Shown here: positions 29,639 through 40,567 of the stretch, one piece after another
Layout of the letters: every line of letters starts with the position of its first letter
Numbering within the stretch: position 1 is the first letter of the stretch
NCBI RefSeq assembly: GCF_030867145.1
Contig: NC_134428.1
Coordinates: forward strand, 25,523,537-25,587,536
Origin: Opisthocomus hoazin
Taxonomy: Eukaryota; Chordata; Aves; Opisthocomiformes; Opisthocomidae
Direction: 5' to 3'
DNA: 64,000 nt
Position numbers and translations under genes: made by a program
The notes under the pieces: model-generated
Database searches by the model: none
The model's input: only the letters and a program-made list of their open reading frames with translations
What the model was told of the DNA's origin: nothing

Positions 29639-30062
29639 CATCCCCATTCCCGTCCCCATCCCCATCCCCGTCCCCATCCCCATCCCTATCCCCATCCCCA
29701 TCCCTGTCCCCATCCCCGTCCCCATCCCCATCCCTATCCCCATCCCCATCCCCATCCCTGTCCCCATCCCCATCCCCATCCCCATCCCCATCCCCATCCC
29801 CATCCCCATCCCCATCCCCATCCCCATCCCCATCCCCATCCCCATCCATCCCCATCCCCATTCCTGTCCCTATCCCCATCCCCATTCCTGTCCCCATCCC
29901 CGTCCCCATCCCTGTCCCCATCCCTGTCCCCATCCCCATCCCCGTCCCCATCCACATTCCCGTCCGCATCCCCATCCCCATCCCCATCCCTGTCCCCATC
30001 CCCATCCCCATCCCCGTCCCCATCCCCATCCCCATCCCTATTCCCATCCCCATCCCCGTCCT
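29639..30062. repeat. (CCCCAT)n hexanucleotide array, over 400 bases
   Basis: Roughly seventy CCCCAT units with CCCCGT, CCCTGT and CCCTAT variants and a pure core at about 29760-29845. The minus strand is (GGGGAT)n, a G-quadruplex-forming sequence. Because the unit is six bases, every frame stays open, giving PI/PV, HP and SP dipeptides on + and MG, GD and GW on -, so the apparent long proteins across it are artefacts. Confidence 0.97.
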
Positions 30063-30631
30063 CCTCCAAGGTCAGCCGTGATGGAGGTCATCGGTGCTGA
30101 GCTGTGGGCTCTGCTGGGGGTGGGCAGCATGGAGCCCACCGCTGCCGTGCGCCGGCCTTGGGGCAGCGTCCACTCACCGTGGCCCTGGAACGGGCTGAAC
30201 CCACCCCACGACGCCCAAGCAGAGGGGCAGATCCCACCGCCTTGGCAGCCCTTCCATGGGCCCCTGCTGCAGTCCCTTTGCGGGGTGTCTGTCTGCATGG
30301 GCACCCTTCCACCTTACGGGGGGGGTCAGGGGGCACCCAGCCATCCCCGCACTGCAGGACACCGGCACCTGCGTCCCCAGGCCGAGCAGGGAGCAGGCAG
30401 GGACCCCCAAACCCGAGGTCAAGGCTGGCGAAGGGATCAGTGCCCAGGGCACGGCCCCCCCGTACCCCCACCGTCCCCAGCACGGAGAATTGCCCATAGC
30501 GGCCGATCCCGATGCTGCCGGCAAGACCCAAGGAGCCGGTTTTGCTTCGGAAACCAGAGTTTCCGTTGCTCTTTGCTGGATTTCTCAGCTTTTGAAGGAT
30601 ATCACAGCAGTGAGGAACCAGGGCAGGCGGA

Positions 30632-31130
30632 CCAGTTCTGGGCTCCCCAGTTCAAGAAAGATGAAGAGCTACTGGAGAGAGTCCAGCGGAGGGCTGTGAG
30701 GATGGTGAGGGGACTGGAGCATCTCCCCTACGAGGAGAGGTTGACGGAACTGGGCTTGTTCAGCCTGAAGAAGAGAAGGCTGAGAGGGGACCTTAGAAAT
30801 GCCTACAAATATCTGCAGGGTGGGTGTCAGGAGGATGGGGCCAAGCTCTTTTCAATGGTGCCCAGTGACAGGACAAGGGGCAATGGGCACAAACTGAGGC
30901 ACAGGAAGTTCCGTCTGAAGATGAGGAAGAACTTCTTCCCTCTGAGGGTGACGGAGCCCTGGCCCAGGCTGCCCAGGGAGGCTGTGGAGTCTCCTTCTCT
31001 GGAGATATTCCAGCCCCGCCTGGACAAGATCCTGTGCAGCCTGCTGTGGGTGACCCTGCTTGGGCAGGGGGGTTGGACTAGATGACCCACAGAGGGCCCT
31101 TCCAACCCCTACTATTCTGTGATTCTGTGA
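30632..31130 (+). mobile_element. CR1 LINE 3' fragment
   Basis: Starts at the CAGTTCTGGGCTCCCCAGTT block of ORF2 and runs to a 3' end with ACTATTCTGTGATTCTGTGA. The encoded tail ([20 protein letters not shown] and [20 protein letters not shown]) is the C-terminal end of the reverse-transcriptase protein. The TAG stop codon that ends ORF2 in one class here reads TGG. An AT-rich island follows within about 100 bases. Confidence 0.93.
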
Positions 31131-31229
31131 CTTGCAGGCGTGGAGGTGTTCTGGCATCGCCGGCCGCGCCGACGCCGGAGCGAGAGGTGCGAGGAGCTCG
31201 CCGGAGCAGCAGGACAGGCTGGAGCGAAG

Positions 31230-31410
31230 GCTCGGCGGAAGGGGAATGCTAATCAGGTTCTGTGCCGGCGGCAGCCAGAATGCTGCACAATAAATAGCCA
31301 TTTTAATTACCGCACAATATTTACAAGATTGCTTCCTCATTTGGGAAATTAAAACAAATGCTCCATCGAAATGATCAACATTGTGGAGAGAAGCGCAGGG
31401 CTGATAAGGA
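31230..31410. promoter_or_regulatory. AT-rich island, possible conserved noncoding element
   Basis: An AT-rich block with AATAAATAGCCATTTTAATTACC, CACAATATTTAC and repeated AACAAATG/AAATGATC words, set in GC-rich DNA just after a CR1 end. It looks enhancer-like, but its conservation is untested. Confidence 0.28.
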
Positions 31411-31606
31411 GATACACCGGCTGCTAAGGAGAAATCGTCACCTTGGTGCCGGCGGGGCTTCCTCCACCGCTCCGCGGCCACGGAGTGACCGATGGCACCG
31501 GGCATCCCCCGTGCCGGCAGTGCCCGGGCCAGCGGCCCCTGCAAGAGGGGACGCGCAGGGGCTGGGCAGCGGGGGCTGGGCTGCGCGGTGCCTGTCGCTC
31601 ACACGC

Positions 31607-31661
31607 GGTTGGACTCGATGATCGGGGGGGTCTTTCCCAACATTAATGATTCTACGATTCA
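31607..31661 (+). mobile_element. Short CR1 3' end of an older subfamily
   Basis: GGTTGGACTCGATGATC, then a degenerate block, CCCAACATTAATGATTCTA and CGATTCA. This is the 3' terminal signature of a CR1 subfamily with a different octamer (ATGATTCTACG) from the other copies here. Confidence 0.75.
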
Positions 31662-31887
31662 TTTTCTCCTGGCTGCGTCTGTCTGTCCTGCCTGCCGTCA
31701 CCTCCAGCCGGGCGCTGCCCCAGCTCGGCGACATCCCGAGTCGGGTGGAGCTACGGGGCACCCTGGGCATGCAGGAGGGGGTCCCATGGGTGGGGGGGTC
31801 CCTCAGCCGGCAGCAGGGGGTCCGGCCTGGTGGGACCCTCTCGGCCACCCAGTGCTGCCCTTCCCCTCTGCCACTTCCCCCGCCAGT

Positions 31888-32169
31888 CATGGCACTGGTC
31901 ATGGCGCCAGTCATGGCACTCGTCATGGCACCAGTCACAGCACTGGGCACAGCACTGGTCATGGCACTGGTCACAGCACCAGTCACAGCACCAGTCATAG
32001 CACTGGTCGTGGCATCAATCATGACACTGGTCATGGCACCAGTCATGGCATCGATCATGGCACTGGTCACGGCATCAATCATGGCACCAGTCGTGGCACC
32101 AGTCGTGGCACCGGTCACGGCACCGGTCACGGCACCGGTCACAGCACTGGTCACGGCACCAGGCACAGC
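31888..32169. repeat. 12-base minisatellite (CATGGCACTGGT)n
   Basis: About 23 tandem 12-base units alternating CATGGCACTGGT and CATGGCACCAGT, with CAC/CGT variants that drift along the array. It is open in all frames, reading as GTGH/GTSH tetrapeptides. No sign of a host gene. Confidence 0.95.
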
Positions 32170-33239
32170 TGTGCCGCCTCGGTGAGGCAAGGCGCTGCCG
32201 GCACTGGGATGCAGCAGGAACGGGCCCGGCAGAAAGCTGCCAAGGACAGCTGAACGGGCAGCGGGAGTTAATTATGTTCGGATCCTGCTGACAGCCCGGC
32301 AAGGCGTTTCGTGGGAGGAGATTCCACCTCGGATGAAACGGGGGGCAATGGCGGGATGGCCCTTAACGAGCCACGAGTTCGTTGCCGAAGGAGCGCGCAG
32401 GACCCGATGGACACGGTCCAGGTCGAGCCGCGAGGGCTGGGGATTTCTCCTTCTGCTCGCTCCAGGATGGGCGGCCCTGGGCAGGGGGTGCCGGGGGAAA
32501 CCCAGGTGACATCCGCGGGTTGTCCTCCGGCCCCGGCGCTGCCCCGGGCGCTGCAGAAGCCCCTGGGTTTCATGGAGACGTTGGGGACGGGAACACGGAG
32601 GGGAGCTGGGGAGAGCGGCTGGCGGGGTGCAGACCTTCCTCGGGTGCCACCGCAAACGTGACCGCTGCGAGTGGCGAGCATTATTTCCACCCCAGCAGAC
32701 CCCAGCAGCTCCTGGGCTGGGCGCAGCGAGTGGACATCCCCCCCCCATGAAATGAGTCCAGGTCCTCCCAAGACAGGAGCGTCCGCGGGGCTTCGTGCCC
32801 GCTGGAGCTGCTGCTCCCGGGTCTCTGCGGCTGGGTCTCGCGCTGCGGGGCCGGCGTCTGCCCGGGTGCCGCGGGGCTCCCGGCCGCGGAGGAGCAGGAA
32901 GGAACCGGAGGAGCCACGGTCGGTAGGGAAAAGCCAGAAAACAATTTACGGCTTCCTCCGGATGGCAAGCGGGACGGTCTGGGTACCAAACACAGCGGAG
33001 CAGGCGTAGGGGGGGGATGAACAAACCTCGCAGCTCACGGGTGAACCAGCCTGCTGCGACCCACGGCTGAAAATCCCACCCAGCAGAGCTGAGCTCCATC
33101 CCCTGCCCTGCGCCGGGGCTGGGGCAGGACCCTGGGCCCCGGGGGACAGCCCAGGGCAGCCCGGCACCCACGTCCCCCCAGAACCCCAGGGAACGCCCTC
33201 GGGGCAGCGGAACCCGGTGGCAGAACCCGGGCCGAGTCA

Positions 33240-33480
33240 TTCAGAGAGCAGCGAAACCCTCGTGCAAATGTTTTCCATTCAAAAATTCTTTTGATTTCTA
33301 AATTAGTAAAGCAGCGAGTCTTTCTGGGGGATTTTTTTTTTTTCTTTTTTTTTGCTGAAACATTTTCAAATATTGCTGGAAATTTAGCAACAGCCGGGTT
33401 GTTGTCCATTTTCAAATTTCTTTTTTTCGCTGCTTTTCCTCCCCGGCTTTGTCCAGCTTCAAATGTTTGTGGTGTGAGCG
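33240..33480. other. AT-rich stretch with a long T tract
   Basis: Contains a T-rich run at about 33330-33352 and repeated TTTTCAAAT words (CATTTTCAAATATTGC, CCATTTTCAAATTTC). It may be noncoding regulatory sequence or an old degenerated repeat; no family was identified. Confidence 0.35.
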
Positions 33481-34140
33481 GTACCACGAGCTTCCACGGT
33501 GCCCCACACCACGCAGAGCACACCAGCTCGTCTGCAGCTCCGTCCCGAAGCCGTCACACGCGGGAGCTCGCTGGGCTGCGATGGGGCTGCTGGAGGGAAC
33601 CCTCCCGGGGAGGAGCAGCCGAGCCGCAGGGACGCGACGCAGCTCCCTCCCCGCGGCCGGCGGGACGGCGGGGGACCCCGCAGCAGGACCCCGGCCACGC
33701 TCGCCTTCCAGCTGGGATAATCTCCAGCGGAAAATAACACGAGATAAACGTGGTGAGAAAAGGCAAACCCCACCCCGTGCGAACGGGAGAGCCGCGCTTT
33801 CTCCCAGGCTTGGTTTTCCTGGGAAGTGGCCGGACCAGCCGGAGCGACGGCAGCGCGGGAGCAGAGCTGCTGGGGGAGGGGACAGGGTATGGGCACAACG
33901 CTCCCGCGGTGCGAGCCGGGTCAGAGCTGTGCTCCCCTGGGCAGAGCCGCCCGACTGCCCGTGCAGCGTCCGCATGCAGGGCTGAGCACGCTCAGGGCGT
34001 GACAGCAGCGACGCCAGGGTGGGCCTGGGGGGGGACGAAGGCCAAAGCCATGGTAGGAACGCCCGTCTGAGGGCTTCGCTCTCCCAGGGTTTAAGGCACC
34101 CAGGTGATGGCGTTCTTGGAGAAAACGGCTCCGGAGCTGG

Positions 34141-34579
34141 AGGATGGTGAGGGGACTGGAGCATCTCTGCTACGAGGAGAGGCTGAGGGAGCTGGGCTTG
34201 TTCAGCCTGGAGAAGAGAACGCTGAGAGGGGACCTTAGAAATGCCTCTAAATATCTGCAGGGTGGGGGTCAGGAGGATGGGGCCAGACTCTTTCCAGTGG
34301 TGCCCAGCGACAGGACAAGGGGCAACGGGCACAAACTGAAGCAGAGGAAGCTCCAGCTGAACCCGAGGAAGAACTTCTTCCCTCTGAGGGTGACGGAGCC
34401 CTGGCCCAGGCTGCCCAGGGAGGCTGTGGAGTCTCCTTCTCTGGAGATATTCCAGACCCGCCTGGACGCGGTGCTGTGCCCCCTGCTCTGGGTGCCCCTG
34501 CTTGGGCAGGGGGTTGGGCTGGGGGATCCCCAGAGGTCCCTGTCAACCCCTGCCATGCTGGGATGCTGGGATTCTGTGA
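34141..34579 (+). mobile_element. CR1 LINE 3' fragment
   Basis: Starts at GGTGAGGGGACTGGAGCATC and ends GGATGCTGGGATTCTGTGAC. It encodes the last 130 or so residues of ORF2, and the usual stop is read through into GVGLGDPQRSLSTP, so it belongs to the GGTTGGGCTGGG class. Confidence 0.93.
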
Positions 34580-35198
34580 CGTGAAAGCCACTTATCGATC
34601 AAATGGTTTTGGAAACAAGCAGCAAAACTCCAAGGATTTTACCTCTAACTTTATTTAACCAACTGCGCGGGAAGGCGGTTTGATGTGGGCCATTTCTGGG
34701 TACATGAAACAGAATGAATTTGTTCTCCCTGAAAGCCAGCAGACAGGAATATGAAATATTTAAATAGCCTAACCATGTTTGCGATGCGCCGAACCACGCC
34801 AGCCCCCGACGTGCGGCTCCGCTTTCCGTGCACGCGGGCTTGGAGCACCCGGTTCCGGCAGCTTTTTGGCAGGGTTGGTGCCTCTGCCCCTCGCCGGAGC
34901 GGGCGGAGGGCAGCGAAGGACACAGGCTCCTCGTCTCGTTTACTCATCTGCGGCGCGCTTTGCCTCCAGGAGGGATGGAGGGAACATTGGTGGGCCTGAA
35001 CAGCTCGCAGCCCGGCAGCCCCCCACCGGGGATGGCACCCCAGGCTGCCCTCCTGTCCCCTCGTGCTCTCGGTGCCCACCAGTCCCTGGCAGAGGAGCAC
35101 GGACCGGCCGGGAGCCTGGGAACGGGGCGTGAGCTCCGCGCCTGCAGGAATGCGTGGTCTCTGCTGCGACGGGGAGATGCTGCCCCATGGAGCCCTGG

Positions 35199-35417
35199 TT
35201 TTCCCTCTGAGGGTGACGGAGCCCTGGCCCAGGCTGCCCAGGGAGGCTGTGGAGTCTCCTTCTCTGGAGACATTCAAGCCCTGCCTGGACAAGGTCCTGT
35301 GCAGCCTGCTCTGGGTGACCCTGCTTCGGCAGGGGGTTGGACTAGATGACCCACAGAGGTCCCTGCCAACCCCTACTATTCTGTGATTCTGTGATTCTGT
35401 GATTCTGTGATTCTGTA
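35199..35417 (+). mobile_element. CR1 LINE 3' fragment with expanded octamer tail
   Basis: From TTCCCTCTGAGGGTGACGGA to a tail of five ATTCTGTG octamers, the longest octamer tail in the window. The terminal block is GGTTGGACTAGATGACCC but the ORF2 stop reads TGG, so this copy is intermediate between the two classes. Confidence 0.92.
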
Positions 35418-36649
35418 ACAACCGTCTTGCATCGCAGTCCCTGTGCTGGCTCGTGCCCCCTGCCCCGGGGTGGCCGGGCGGAGGGTCGGCTCTGCCACCC
35501 ACATACCCTGTGCTCCGGGGACCGTTCGGGACAATGTTTCTGCGCTTTCTTTGCCCCGGGTTTCCTCCTCTCCGCCCGGGATACCGCGTGTCTCTGCTCC
35601 CCGCGTCTGAAACCTCCCTGGGGCGAGCAGAGGTGCTCTGCGGGGACGCGGCTGGCCGAAGCCCACGGTGTCCCCCGGCAGCCCCCCACCACGGGCAGTG
35701 GTCCCCACGCCCTCAGCGACAGCCCTGTTGGGCTCCCCTCCAGCACACCCGCAGCAGACAGCGCTCCGGCATCTGCCCTGCCGGCCCAAAGCAAGGCTGC
35801 TAAAAACGTCGGGTGGAAATAAATGGAATATGATTGCTGCTCCAGCCCAGCATCACGCCCGGCCGTGCCCCTGCGGCTCTCCCCGCCGCTGTCCCCGCCG
35901 CCGAGGGTTTGTGCGAGGCCCGGGCGATAGCGTTGGGGCTGCTTGGTTTTCGGGCAGGGGCTGGCTGCGAGGGATGCTCCGGTGGGTGGGGAACTGGGCC
36001 TGTCCCCACACGAACGCGGCTTCGCCCTTCCTTGCTCCGTCCTCTCGGCACGGGGGACGTGAAACCCGCTCAAACCGTGAAAGTAGAAAGGGAAAAAACA
36101 GCGCGGCTGACGTCGCCCGGCGCAGGGCAGCCTGCCCGTCACCCCCTCTGTCCCCCGTGTCCCCACGCGGCCCGGGGCAGAGCCCCCTCCTCGGTGGGTG
36201 ACGGTGGGGCCAGCAGCAGTGGAGTGGCTGGGGATGCCCCAGCCTGTGGCTCGGCCCCGGGGTCCCGCTGCCCCGTCCGGTGCCGCTGCGGCCACGCTGC
36301 CCGCCGGGTACCACCCGGGCAGCCACTGCTGCCGCGCCGGAAGATCCAACCGCAGCGAGCAGCGGGAAGCTTTCCCAAGGTCTGGCGAGACCAGGGCTTT
36401 CCTCCAAAGCGAGAACATCATCGTGGTGTGTGGATCTGCCCTTTGCTGGCAAGAACGTGGTGGATGAAAGCTTTTCAACCCTGTGTCGCCTGGACGCAAG
36501 GGAACCACACTGCTGCCTCAACGTGCACCCCCGGGCACGGGGAGACCCCTCCCAGGAGCCCACCAGCCTGCACCCAGCCTGCTGCTCCTGCCAGCTTGGC
36601 GTGGGCTCGGGCGCAGCCGCAGTAAGCGTCACACGAGCCCTGCAGAGCT

Positions 36650-36712
36650 GCGGGGAGACGCGGGGCGACGCGGAGCGACGCGGGGAGACGCGGGGAGACG
36701 CGTGGCGTGGCA
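36650..36712. repeat. GACGCGGGGA decamer array
   Basis: Six imperfect 10-11-base units (GACGCGGGGAGACGCGGGGC and variants), CpG-rich, in intergenic DNA. Confidence 0.85.
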
Positions 36713-39499
36713 GCCGGAGCTGGGACTTGCTGCTGGAGGAGCAATCGCTGCTCGGCTGCACCCACGGGGAGGGCACAGCAGGTCCCTGCGCCGGGGTCCC
36801 CTGTCCCTGCCTCGGCCCTCCCAGTGTGCTGGGGGGGTGAGACGGCATCCGCAGGCGGAGGCGGGGGCCGCCGAGCGCTGCTGAGACACCTTTAGGTTTA
36901 ATTAGAGCTTGGCTCTTCCTCCACCTGTTTCCTGCGGCGGATTTAGGTCCCTGAGAAACAAATTTTGAAAAAAAGAGACAAATCTGTTCTCCGGCTGAGT
37001 TCTTTAGAGAAAGCCAATGCGGGCACCAAGGGAGCAGCATCCCTACACCAAAGCCGGGCCGGAGGCTGCAGCGCGCTGCCCGGGAGCTCGCCCGTGCTCC
37101 CACGCCAGCCGCTGCCCCGGGACGGCAGCTCCTGCCCTCGTCCCGGCCACGCCAGCAGCGAGGGGCTGCCACGAAGCCGCTGCTCGGCTGCCCGGCCGGA
37201 GGACGAGGTCCCTTCCTTGGGCTGTGAACCACGTCGCTATGGGAGCCTGCTCCCGCACCCGCCATCTCTGCATCTCCCGTGGCGGCGGGCGGCTCTCCCA
37301 CCCCCTCAGCGGGGGGCACGGACTGCAGAGCCCACCGGTAACGCCCGCCGGGGGTCCCAGCACTGAGCTCCATCGCAGTCTGCGGCTGCAGGCGCTGAGC
37401 GGAGCCCGGCTGCCCGTGCCACCGGCTGGGCTCCGCTGCCCACCTCCGTCTGATGGCCGGAGCCGGTGGAGGAGAAATGCGGCACAGAACCTGTGCTTTT
37501 ACAGCAACAGGAACAAACGGGGCTGGTTCCCCCCTGAGAGCGCTGGCTCGGGGCTGTCTGTGTGTTCATCCTCTCGCCGCACCTGTGGGGACTTTACTCG
37601 CGTTAGTAAATAGCACCGTTTCCCTAGAGGAAGGAGCTGCTGGGACATTCAGCCCGACGTTTCGCAGTGCTGGGGAGGATCTGGGTACCCAGCTTCCTTG
37701 AAAATCGGCGTGGTCTTGAAAATCCTGCCTTCGACAGGATGCGACTCGGAGTGTGCCAAATAATGAGAAGGTTAAAACAAGGAAAAAGGAAAACAGCCTA
37801 CAAAGAGCAGGGGCTACACCTGGCGCTTGTACTGCTTGGCCCAGCACGGTGACAAAGGCGTGAACACCACCGCCATTATCGATACTTACAGGGGGAAATT
37901 AAAGACATATTCTCAGTGGTTTCTGCTGCTGTTGGGTTTGATTCGCAGCAACTGCGCGGGCTGCGTTTGGAAAATGGGTACGTGCAGTAAGGAACAACAA
38001 AGCGAAACCAGGCGAAGCGGGGAGTTCACAATGAAGACGAGAAGAATCCAGCCTAGCACGGCGACGCGTGAAGTGCGCTGCTTCGGGTAACGCACCGCTT
38101 TCCCTGGCGAAAGCACACAGGAAAGGAATCCAAATGACCTGTTATTATCTTCATTATTCCTCTCGTTCCTTCGCAGGCAGAAGGAGCTATTTCTGCTGCG
38201 AAGGTTTCTGCGTGCCAGCCCGTGGTGACGAGGGCCTCCCCGGGGGCAGAGGACCCCCCGCGGCACAGCCTGGCGCGGTGGCGGGGCGAGAAAGCACCCA
38301 GCCGGCCCCGCTCCCCCGGCACGCCGCCCGCGGCCTCCGGAAGGTTCCCCTCGCCTCCCCGACACCCGCGCAGCGCCGGGAGGGATGCCTGTCATGGAGG
38401 TCTCCATCTCAGCGTTAAAATGGCGTGGTGGCGGGTGTTCGTGACACGCCTGGCTGGGTACGGAAAGACGACGTCAGCAGGACGGGCCAGGCACGGTTTA
38501 TTACTGTAATGAACCTTTCAAAGCAGCTGCACGGTAGCAGCTCCGGGCCTATTTCTGGTACGCCTCCCGGGGGCTTAATTCCACAGAGCTCGAGGGGCTT
38601 TCTGCGGAGAAAGAGCTCGTGGGATGGAGGGCTGGATGGCAGCGGAGCGGGGACGGTCTCGGGCCACAGAATGAAAACGCTCACGTGGCTGCAGAGCCAG
38701 AATTAAATCCCACGAATGAGAATTTCAAAAGACTTGCTGTTCACAGAAGCGTTTTCATTATTTTGTTTCGGTTAGCGTGGTCTCGTGTCTCGATATGAAT
38801 TCTCAGCTCCCAGACCGGGCGCGGTGCGGCACCGGGCTGGCGCAGCAGCCCTGGGTGTCGCGGCGGGACGCGGAGGAGGCGGCTGGCAGAGCCGATGCTC
38901 GGTGTCCGTGAACGGCAGCCGGCAGCGGGACAGGCGAACGGCCGGTGTGGTCGGCAGACCGCTCCGTGCCGCCCAGCCGAGGTGTTCTCGGTGAGCTGGG
39001 TAACAGCAGGTCGTTGTGTGAACGGTACGTTGAAAAAACCCACTCTGAGAGGACCTCTGAGCCGGTCGGCTTCGCATCCCCTGCGCCTGTGCGTGAGCCC
39101 CGTCGTGTCCCGGGAGCGTGGCCCTGCCCGGGGGCTCGTGGCCCTGCTCCGGCTCCCCCGAGCCGCGGTCCCCCCCGCAAAAGGATTCGGGCCTTGGCCC
39201 TGGGAAGCCTTGGGCTGCTGGGGGGCTTTGGGAGCAGCATCCTGCTCGCTGCCAGTCCTGCAGTGGGCATGTTCCGCTTGGGGCCGATGCCCCCCACGAC
39301 TGACTTGAAGACAGGATTGCCCTGCTTGGGTTTTTTTATCTCGCTGTTATTATTACCACCGTTATTATTGCCATTATTGCGACCCGTTCACCCCCCCGGC
39401 TCCTGCGTGTCCCCCCTCTGCCCTGGGCAGCAGTGACAAGGGGAGAGGACAGCCAGTGCCTGCTGTGGGGTGGCCTGGGGCAAGCGGGACTCCCCGCGT

Positions 39500-39702
39500 C
39501 CCATGTATCCCATGTCCCAGTCTCCCGTGTCCCAGTCTCCTGTGGGCCCAGTCTCCAATGTCCCACGTCTCCCGTGTCCCATGTATCCCATGTCCCAGTC
39601 TCCCATGTCCCCAGTCTCCCATGTCCCCAGTCTCCTGTGTCCCATGTATCCCATGTCCCAGTCTCCCATGTCCCCAGTCTCCCGTGTCCCAGTCTCCCGT
39701 GG
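39500..39702. repeat. Minisatellite of CCCAGTCTCCCATGT units upstream of PRKCB
   Basis: About 200 bases of mixed 10-16-base units (CCCAGTCTCC, CATGTCC, CATGTATC) with a higher-order repeat of about 60-80 bases that restarts at each CCCATGTATCCCATG. It ends about 480 bases before the PRKCB start codon, just outside the CpG-rich promoter. Confidence 0.93.
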
Positions 39703-39759
39703 CCGCCGGCCGGGGTCCCCTCGCGGGGCAGGGGCAGCCATGAGGCTGGGATGCAGGTG

Positions 39760-40567
<808 letters not shown>

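Larger units (their letters stand above)
24312..39499. other. AQP8-PRKCB intergenic region, no recognised gene
   Basis: Fifteen kilobases of GC-rich sequence with abundant long open frames on both strands (up to about 570-650 codons) that lack domains and often cross repeats. It contains four CR1 fragments, four tandem arrays and several AT-rich islands, listed separately. Parts could be AQP8 3' UTR or PRKCB regulatory sequence. Confidence 0.65.

Noticed and set aside
29364-31085. 573-codon open frame on +
   Set aside because: Joins the CCCCAT array to a CR1 tail; the open frame is a consequence of the six-base unit.
31438-32253. Repeat protein over the 12-base array, or a CRISPR-like array
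   Set aside because: Units are contiguous with no unique spacers, and the genome is vertebrate.
35853-37373. 506-codon open frame on -
   Set aside because: GC-rich, CpG-rich, no recognisable domain, no splice context; it overlaps the GACGCGGGGA array.
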